Position numbers and translations under genes: made by a program. Source: CAWBXL01 sp963837365 (GTDB lineage: Bacteria > Acidobacteriota > Terriglobia > Terriglobales > Acidobacteriaceae). Taken from it: a stretch of 64,000 nucleotides of DNA. The stretch covers positions 62,001 through 126,000 of the forward strand of contig CAWIMW010000006.1 of NCBI GenBank assembly GCA_963837365.1, given 5' to 3'. How positions within the stretch are numbered: the stretch's first letter is position 1; every line of letters starts with the position of its first letter. The notes beneath the pieces were generated by a model that saw only the letters and a program-made list of their open reading frames with translations, made no database searches and had not been told where the DNA came from. This document shows, piece by piece, positions 58,333 to 64,000 of the stretch.

Positions 58333-60219
58333 ATGAAGTCCATCATCGTCGGCACCGCAGGACACATCGACCACGGCAAAACCGCGCTGGTCAAAGCTCT
58401 CACAAATATCGACGCCGACCGCCTGGAGGAAGAGAAACGTCGCGGCATCACTATTGATATTGGCTTCGCCCACCTGGAGTTACCGGGACACGACAGTCAA
58501 ACCCTGCGCCTGGGATTTGTAGACGTTCCCGGCCACGAGCGTTTCATCCGCAACATGCTGGCGGGAGTGGGCGGGATCGATCTGGTTTTGTTCGTGATCG
58601 CGGCGGATGAATCCATCAAGCCGCAGACCCGTGAGCACTTCGATATCTGCCGCCTGCTGGGAGTACGCCGGGGTATTTCGGTGCTGACCAAATCCGACAC
58701 CGTGAATCCAGAAACGCTCAGTGTTGTGAAACTCGAAGTTGAAGAATTCTTGCGCGGGTCGTTTTTGGACGCGTCCGTCTCGCCTATCATTCCCGTCAGC
58801 GCACTAACCGGAGCAGGTCTCGATCAACTTAAGCAGGCCCTGGTCAAAGCCGCCACTGAAACGGACGGCAGAGACTCATCCGCTCTGGCGCGCCTGCCCA
58901 TTGACCGCGTCTTCACCATGAAGGGTTTTGGCACCGTCGTCACAGGCACACTAATTTCGGGAAGCATCCACCGGGATGAAGAATTAGAGGTATTTCCCAA
59001 AGGAAAGCGAGCGCGTGTGCGTGGTGTGCAGGTATACGGTCAGAGTGCGGACAAGGCGACGGCAGGCCAACGTACCGCCCTCAACCTCGCAGGAGTTGAG
59101 AAGGAAGAACTGGAACGAGGCATGACGCTTGCGCCGCCTGCTACATTCCATGCTACGTTTCGCGCAGACGCTGCGCTCTCGCTGCTGACTTCTGCCAAGC
59201 CCCTAAAAGGCCGGGCGCGTGTGCACCTGCACGCTTACACGTCAGAAACGATTGCCGAAATCGCGCCGTATGGAAAAGAACAGATCGCACCGGGTGAGAC
59301 TGCTTTTGTCCACTTACGCTTGGCGAATCCCATGTTATTACTCCCTGGCGACCGGTTCATTATTCGCCAGCTTTCTCCGGTAATTACGATTGGCGGAGGC
59401 CGAGTACTCAATGCTTCCTCAATGGCGACTGGCAGGCCATCGCTCGAGGTTCTTGAGACCGGCAACCCCAGCGACATTCTGGAGATGCGCATTCATGCCC
59501 GAATGATCAACGGCCTTCCCGTGGAGCAAGTAATCGCGGAAACTGGATGGCGCAAGGAATTCATAGAGAAGCACCTAGCGGGAGGCCTGAAGGATGGCCT
59601 CTTGGTACGTATCGGTGATCTTTTTCTGCACGCGACTGCATTAGCTGTACTGAAAGACGCTATCCAAAACCTTGTGGCCCGGTTTCATAAAGAAAATCCG
59701 TTGGCGCCTGGAATTGGAAAAGAAACATTGCGGGAGAAGCTCGAGGCGAAACCCGAGGTTTTTAGTCTGGCAATTGATGTGTTGAGGCGAGAAAAGCAGA
59801 TCCAAGTCCAAGGCGAAGTGATTCATTTAGCCGGCCGTAGCGTGGAGATGAAGGACGAGGAAGCTGAGTCGAAGAACATTATCGAAAATTCTTTCAAGGC
59901 AGCCGGACTCAAAGTTCCTGCGCTGAAAGAAGTGTTAGCCGGCCTGCAAGTAGACAAAGCGCGGGCGCAAAAGATTGTCACTCTTTTACTGAGAGACAAA
60001 ACTCTGGTGAGGATCGCCGATGGCCTAGTCTTTCATCAAGCCGCGCTTAGCGAACTGAAGAAAAACATAGCCAGTTACAAAACTAAATCTTCGAAAATTA
60101 ACGTCGCCCAGTTCAAGGAGCTGACCGGCGTCAGCCGCAAATATGCCATCCCTCTGCTGGAGTACCTGGACCGCGAGCGCGTTACGCGAAGAATGGGAGA
60201 TGAAAGGCAAATTCTTTAG
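58333..60219 (+). CDS. selB: Selenocysteine-specific elongation factor SelB
   Basis: A 628-residue GTPase: G1 GTAGHIDHGKTAL, switch regions RRGITIDIGFAHL and DVPGHERFIRNML, G4 TKSD, then EF-Tu-like domains 2-3. At the C-terminus four winged-helix modules (KENPLAPGIGKETLREKL onward, ending RRMGDERQIL) bind the SECIS RNA. It delivers Sec-tRNA at UGA. No selA, selC or selD is in the window, and no UGA-interrupted reading frame with homologous continuation was found. Confidence 0.93.
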   Translation: MKSIIVGTAGHIDHGKTALVKALTNIDADRLEEEKRRGITIDIGFAHLELPGHDSQTLRLGFVDVPGHERFIRNMLAGVGGIDLVLFVIAADESIKPQTREHFDICRLLGVRRGISVLTKSDTVNPETLSVVKLEVEEFLRGSFLDASVSPIIPVSALTGAGLDQLKQALVKAATETDGRDSSALARLPIDRVFTMKGFGTVVTGTLISGSIHRDEELEVFPKGKRARVRGVQVYGQSADKATAGQRTALNLAGVEKEELERGMTLAPPATFHATFRADAALSLLTSAKPLKGRARVHLHAYTSETIAEIAPYGKEQIAPGETAFVHLRLANPMLLLPGDRFIIRQLSPVITIGGGRVLNASSMATGRPSLEVLETGNPSDILEMRIHARMINGLPVEQVIAETGWRKEFIEKHLAGGLKDGLLVRIGDLFLHATALAVLKDAIQNLVARFHKENPLAPGIGKETLREKLEAKPEVFSLAIDVLRREKQIQVQGEVIHLAGRSVEMKDEEAESKNIIENSFKAAGLKVPALKEVLAGLQVDKARAQKIVTLLLRDKTLVRIADGLVFHQAALSELKKNIASYKTKSSKINVAQFKELTGVSRKYAIPLLEYLDRERVTRRMGDERQIL

Positions 60220-60288
60220 CCGCGGATTTATGCGGATGAACACGGATATGCAAACACAAATCCGTGTTCATCCGTTAAATCCGTGGCT
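60218..60288. repeat. 71-bp inverted repeat between convergent selB and AhpD genes
   Basis: The left half (agccgcggatttatgcggat, then gaacacggat) is complementary to the right half (atccgtgttc, then atccgttaaatccgtggct) with a loop of about 11 bases. It probably ends both transcripts and belongs to the gccgcgg family. Confidence 0.7.
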
Positions 60289-60294
60289 GAGTTC

Positions 60295-60822
60295 TTAGAT
60301 TTTCTCTTCCGGAAATTCCAACTCAAGCCCCAGCGGCCCGGTGAAGCGGTTGGTCAGATTGGCTAACCCGGTCAACAGATGCAAATCCAATATCTCGGCA
60401 TCAGAGAAGTGCTTTTTAAGCTCGGGAAAATCGGCGTCTCCGATTTGACCAGGCGTGCGTGTCAGCTTTTCTGTATAGAACAACGCTGCCGTTTCTTTCT
60501 CCGAGAAACGGCTGTGGTCTCCTGCATTCAATGCCGCCCAGTCTTCCGGGGTGACGCCTGCACGCTTGGATGACGCCAGATGGTGCTGCAAGCAATAGTT
60601 GCATCCGTTGATGAACGACACACGGATGTAAATCAACTCGTAGAGTTTGCGGTCCAGGCTCCGCCCCACGCTGGCGTAAAAGGCGAGAAAATTCTTCAAC
60701 ATATCCGGACGGTGCGCCATTGCCTTCTGCGCATTGGCTGGCTTGCCCTTCAGTTTCTGCTCGTAGATTTCCTTCAGTTCCGGCGAAGCATCTTCCATCT
60801 GCACCAAAGAAATACGTGCCAT
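60295..60822 (-). CDS. AhpD/carboxymuconolactone-decarboxylase-family protein
   Basis: A 175-residue alkylhydroperoxidase-like protein. The redox pair is NGCNYCLQHHL (Cys-x2-Cys with two His), the AhpD catalytic pattern. Some relatives have Sec in the first Cys; here it is an ordinary TGC. It probably reduces peroxide with an alkyl hydroperoxide or thiol system. Convergent with selB. Confidence 0.87.
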   Translation of the reverse strand: MARISLVQMEDASPELKEIYEQKLKGKPANAQKAMAHRPDMLKNFLAFYASVGRSLDRKLYELIYIRVSFINGCNYCLQHHLASSKRAGVTPEDWAALNAGDHSRFSEKETAALFYTEKLTRTPGQIGDADFPELKKHFSDAEILDLHLLTGLANLTNRFTGPLGLELEFPEEKI

Positions 60823-60887
60823 TAGGGCCTCACGATCAAATCGAGTTGGTCACCTATAATAACGTGGCAACTTACTACTGGAGAAAC

Positions 60888-61367
60888 ATGCTCAATATCC
60901 GCCCCGCAACCGCCGCCGATGCCGCGCTGCTGAAGACACTTATCGGCGAATTGGCCGAGTTCGAACATCTGAGCCACGAAGTCGTGATCACCGAGGAAGA
61001 CCTGCGCCGCGACGGGTTTGGCCCCGAGCCAAAATTTCGTGCATTGGTTGCGGAGTGGGACGGTGAGCCTGCCGGGTACGCTCTTTTCTACACTACGTAT
61101 TCCACCTTCATAGGGCGGGCCGGATTGTTTCTGGAGGACCTGTTCGTCCGCACCCAGTTCCGGGGCAAGGGAATCGGCAAGAGCCTGCTGGCTCAGGTGG
61201 CGCGAATTGCCCGCGATGAACATTGTTACGGTTTGCGCTGGGAAGTGCTCGACTGGAACCAGCCCGCCATAGATTTCTACCTGTCCTTGGGAGCACAGTT
61301 CCGTGATCCGTGGCGTTCGGTCTCGCTGACCGGCAATTCAATGGGGCAACTAGCGGAGAAGGCTTGA
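60888..61367 (+). CDS. GNAT-family N-acetyltransferase (SSAT-like)
   Basis: A 159-residue protein from the ATG at 60888 (GGAGAA upstream): MLNIRPATAADAALLKTLIG, FLEDLFVRTQFRGKGIGKSLL (acetyl-CoA loop), EVLDWNQPAIDFYLSLGA. This resembles diamine or spermidine acetyltransferases; the substrate is not certain. The stop codon shares one base with the trmFO start. Confidence 0.87.
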   Translation: MLNIRPATAADAALLKTLIGELAEFEHLSHEVVITEEDLRRDGFGPEPKFRALVAEWDGEPAGYALFYTTYSTFIGRAGLFLEDLFVRTQFRGKGIGKSLLAQVARIARDEHCYGLRWEVLDWNQPAIDFYLSLGAQFRDPWRSVSLTGNSMGQLAEKA

Positions 61368-62709
61368 TGGGCCCGCGTGTGCGAGTAGTTGGCGCAGGCC
61401 TCGCCGGGACCGAAGCTGCCTGGCAATGCGCCCGCCGCGGAGTTCCGGTCGAGCTGTGGGAGATGCGTCCGGTACGCTCTACCCCAGCACATCAGACCGG
61501 CGATTTTGCCGAGTTGGTCTGTTCCAATTCCCTAAAATCGGACAGCGAGAACACTGCCCCGTGGCTTCTGAAAGAAGAAATGCGTCGCGCGGGCTCGCTG
61601 CTGATGGAAATCGCGCGTGAATGCGCCGTTCCGGCTGGGCACGCGCTGGCGGTGGACGGTACGGCGTTTCGCCGCCAAGGTTACAGCCGCGATCTCTAAT
61701 GAACCGCTGATCACCATCCACCGCGAAGAATTCACGCAGGTTGACGAAGAGGCAATCACCATTCTCGCCACCGGCCCACTGACCTCTGACGCACTTTCCC
61801 CGGAGATCGCCCGCCTGAGCGGCTCCACCCACCTCTATTTCTACGACTCCATCAGCCCCATCGTCGAGGCCGACTCGATTGAGATGTCCAAGGTTTACAT
61901 GGCGGCGCGTTATGACAAAGGGACGGCGGACTACATCAACTGTCCCATGTCGAAGGATGAATACGATCGTTTCTATGACGGTTTGCTCTCCGCGCAGTCG
62001 GTGGAAGAGAAAGACTGGGAGAAACTGAATTACTTCGAGGGCTGCCTGCCCATCGAAGAAATCGCCCGCCGCGGCCGCGACACCCTGCGCTTCGGCCCCA
62101 TGAAGCCCGTGGGATTAAAAGATCCTCGGACCGGCAAGATGCCGTACGCCGTGGTGCAACTCCGTCAGGAAAATCTGCGGGCCGACTCCTACAATCTGGT
62201 TGGCTTCCAGAACCACCTGAAGTTCGGCGAGCAGGCCCGTGTGCTGCGCCTGATCCCCGGCCTGGAGAATGGCCGCTTCCTGCGCTACGGCCAGATCCAC
62301 CGCAATACCTATATCAACGCCCCCACGCTGCTGAAGGAAACTTTGCAGATGAAGCAGCACCCGAACATCCTGTTCGCGGGGCAGATTTGCGGAGTTGAAG
62401 GCTACGTCGAATCCATCGCCACCGGGTTGATGGCGGGTATCCAGGCCTCGGCGCTGGCGCAAAGTTCGACTCCGATTCCGCCTCCACGCGCCAGCGCTTT
62501 CGGGTCACTGACTCACTACATCACCCATGCCGACCCGGCCACGCTTCCAACCGGCGAATATCACTTTTGATCTATTGCCGCCCTTGGAGACCAAAGTTCG
62601 CGACCGCCAGCTGCGTCACCGCATGCAATGCGAGCTGGCTCTGAAGGAATTTGAAATTTGGCGTGAAAAAGTTGAAACCAGCAGAAACGATGTGACACAT
62701 TCCCCGTGA
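61367..62709 (+). pseudogene. trmFO: Methylenetetrahydrofolate-tRNA-(uracil-5-)-methyltransferase, two frameshifts
   Basis: TrmFO makes m5U54 in tRNA with folate and FAD. The first frame (from 61367) has the FAD loop VVGAGLAGTEAAWQCARRG and NSLKSDSENTAPWLLKEE, then stops at 61699. The correct continuation (SKVYMAARYDKGTADYINCP, FAGQICGVEGYVESIATG) is in the frame ending at 62570. The C-terminal FQPANITFDLLPPLE is in a third frame ending at 62709. Shifts lie near 61660 and 62540, neither in a long homopolymer. Two independent indels in one gene point to decay or to assembly error. Confidence 0.85.
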
Positions 62710-62775
62710 ATCACAAACCGCGGAACAGCGACATGAGAAGGATTGAAGCAATTGCGGAAAAATAGTTTTTGGGTA

Positions 62776-62934
62776 GGGCACGGCTTCTCAGCCGTGCCGT
62801 TAGAAACGCAAGTTGAAACCCGCGCCGGTACGGCGCAACTAACGTCAAGCCGGACACTTTAATTGCAGTTGCGCCCCATGGGCGCGCAAGTCAATATTGA
62901 GGGACAATAACGGCACGGCTGAAGCGCAGTGCCC
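62776..62934. mobile_element. MITE-like element (159 bp) with 27-bp terminal inverted repeats
   Basis: The left end ggcacggcttctcagccgtg is closely complementary to the right end gcacggctgaagcgcagtgc. Inside, ggcgcaact and agttgcgcc form a second inverted pair. There is no gene. It sits just before the membrane-protein gene, with no clear flanking duplication. Confidence 0.55.
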
Positions 62935-62941
62935 TTCCACG

Positions 62942-63425
62942 GTGACTCGACAGAAAGAATCATTCTCGCGAACATTTTGGAAAACTCTGCTCCTTATAGC
63001 GCTTCTGCCGGTACTTCTGCCGCTCGTGCTTGTCGCTTTGGCCTTTTACTTACCGCATCGAATCGCTATGTACTTGCTTGTCTGGGCTCTTTTGGGCGTC
63101 GAAAGGAAACGATATCTTGTTCGTGTATTCGGATAGCCCCATATGGCAGGAATACATGCTCACGCAAATCCTGCCTCTGGTGAAAGATCGCGCAGTAATT
63201 TTGAATTGGTCGGAGCGGAGCAAATGGTCGCGGTGGTCATTTCGTGTCCACGTGTTTCGTTCTTTTTGTGGCTATCGCGAGTTCAACCCGCTGGTGATTA
63301 TTTTCCGGCCATTTCGTCGCGCAAGAAGGTTTCGCTTCTGGCGCGCATTTAAGGAATGGAAACACGGTAACCAGCAAGCTGTTTCCAAACTCCGCGAGGA
63401 GTTAGAGGCAACCATTCAATCTTAA
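62942..63425 (+). pseudogene. Hypothetical membrane protein, frameshifted
   Basis: A GTG at 62942 opens MTRQKESFSRTFWKTLLLIA, with two hydrophobic segments. The frame is lost after LLVWALLG at about 63095-63105. A second frame continues KGNDILFVYSDSPIWQEYML, ending in a positively charged FRPFRRARRFRFWRAFKEWK segment at 63425. The join reads as a single protein of about 160 residues. It may be an assembly indel. I do not recognise the family. Confidence 0.65.
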
Positions 63426-63435
63426 GCAACGGAAT

Positions 63436-63825
63436 CTAGCGCCGTGCGGATAGCATGGTCAGGATGTCATTCAACCCTTGGCGTATGTACTTGAGATCCG
63501 GCGGAGGGGCCGCTGGGAACAGTAGTGGTGTCTGTTTCTTCCCATCTTTGGCTTCATCCCGCAACAATTGCCGGGCCCCGGCGATGGTAAAGCCTTGTTC
63601 GTAGAGAAGTCCCTTGATGCGCAAGACACTTTCGACGTCTTTGCGGCGGTACATCCGCTGCCCGGTGCTGCTTTTCACCGGCTTGAGCTGGGGGAACTCC
63701 GTCTCCCAGAAGCGCAGCACGTAGGCGGGAAGTTTGCAGAGCCTGGATACTTCCCCGATGCGGAAGTAAAGCTTCTCGGGTATGACTACGTCGGTTGTTT
63801 TGCTTTTGGTCTTCTTGGGGCTCAT
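63436..63825 (-). CDS. MerR-family transcriptional regulator
   Basis: A 129-residue protein from the ATG ending at 63825. The MerR helix-turn-helix is clear (LYFRIGEVSRLCKLPAYVLRFWETEFPQLKPVKS, GQRMYRRKDVESVLRIKGLL), followed by a short helix (KYIRQGLNDILTMLS). No metal-binding Cys set is visible at the C-terminus. It is divergent from the gene at 63937, its likely neighbour target. Confidence 0.9.
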   Translation of the reverse strand: MSPKKTKSKTTDVVIPEKLYFRIGEVSRLCKLPAYVLRFWETEFPQLKPVKSSTGQRMYRRKDVESVLRIKGLLYEQGFTIAGARQLLRDEAKDGKKQTPLLFPAAPPPDLKYIRQGLNDILTMLSARR

Positions 63826-63936
63826 TGCTGCTATCTGCGTTTCTAGCACGATGCGGCTTCGGGCACAACTCAAAATTCGTTGTATGAAGAATATCTCGTA
63901 CACTACAAGAATACATGCAATTCCAAGGGGCGATCT

Positions 63937-64000
63937 ATGCCGTTTGAAGTCAGCAAACACTACCTGGAAGAGGTCCGGCGGCAGTTGGAGGGCTATAAGC
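63937..64000 (+). CDS. Start of an unidentified gene (runs off window)
   Basis: The ATG follows aaggggcg at a good spacing; 21 codons are visible (MPFEVSKHYLEEVRRQLEGY). Only the N-terminus is available, so no family can be named. It is divergent from the MerR regulator. Confidence 0.45.
   Translation, partial: MPFEVSKHYLEEVRRQLEGYK

Noticed and set aside
60295..60822. Possible selenoprotein next to selB
   Set aside because: The AhpD-like active site is encoded with ordinary Cys codons and there is no in-frame UGA.
1..64000. tRNA genes and CRISPR arrays
   Set aside because: No cloverleaf T-arm sequence with matching acceptor arms and no evenly spaced direct repeats were seen in scanning by eye; short tRNAs could still be missed.

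Overview
The window reads as an ordinary chromosomal stretch of an Acidobacteriota bacterium, most like soil Terriglobia or Koribacter relatives. This is inferred from gene style, since no rRNA is present. The clues are a eukaryote-type Ser/Thr kinase fused to a beta-propeller, a PadR plus ADOP/MacB-type permease pair, DUF4380 and several small lineage-type secreted proteins, a cNMP-DUF1003 protein, and many short intergenic inverted repeats that recur through the window. No tRNA, rRNA, CRISPR array or prophage block was recognised.

Layout. 0-4.4 kb: partial ECF sigma factor, peptide ABC ATPase, metallophosphoesterase, secreted esterase, RNase HI. 4.4-12.2 kb: a split protein-thiocarboxylate cysteine pathway (cysM and a JAMM protease, then a cysO-like carrier and a MoeZ-like E1-rhodanese). 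A membrane protein, a secreted metzincin and an Mrr-type restriction gene lie between the halves; the mrr gene sits between inverted repeats. 12.2-29.1 kb: M1 peptidase, quinone oxidoreductase, PIN-TRAM protein, ispD-[GxxExxY]-ispF, rhomboid protease, aminotransferase, MOSC, DinB, EamA, YraN and galT. 29.2-36.4 kb: a small RHH-like/SRPBCC pair behind tandem octamers, the kinase, vapBC and gyrB. 36.7-42.6 kb: cNMP-DUF1003, an IS256 element that has split a lipoprotein gene, efp, ytxH and an SPFH protein. 42.6-43.6 kb: a 0.9-kb gene-free stretch with RNA-like hairpins. 43.6-51.9 kb: DUF4380, a DUF5131/TcmP pair, thiL, purF and purL. 52-64 kb: MacB-like permease and PadR, a DUF805-like/SRPBCC fusion, a carotenoid cyclase-like protein, selB, an AhpD-like protein, GNAT, trmFO, a MerR regulator and the first codons of a next gene.

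The best candidates for under-described biology are: (i) the CysO-like carrier, which ends Gly-Gly-Arg and so should need trimming before activation, with a JAMM protease in the same locus; (ii) the overlapping TcmP-DUF5131 pair (methyltransferase-like plus three-Cys protein); (iii) nuclease-type genes (mrr, GxxExxY) wedged into housekeeping loci between inverted intergenic repeats; (iv) the structured 42.9-43.2 kb region.

Several genes carry single-base frameshifts: EamA at about 23.2 kb, the lipoprotein at 39.1 kb, thiL at 47.1 kb, trmFO twice, and a membrane protein at 63.1 kb. They may be real decay or assembly indels; the sequence alone cannot decide. Intervals with conserved reading frames otherwise look intact.
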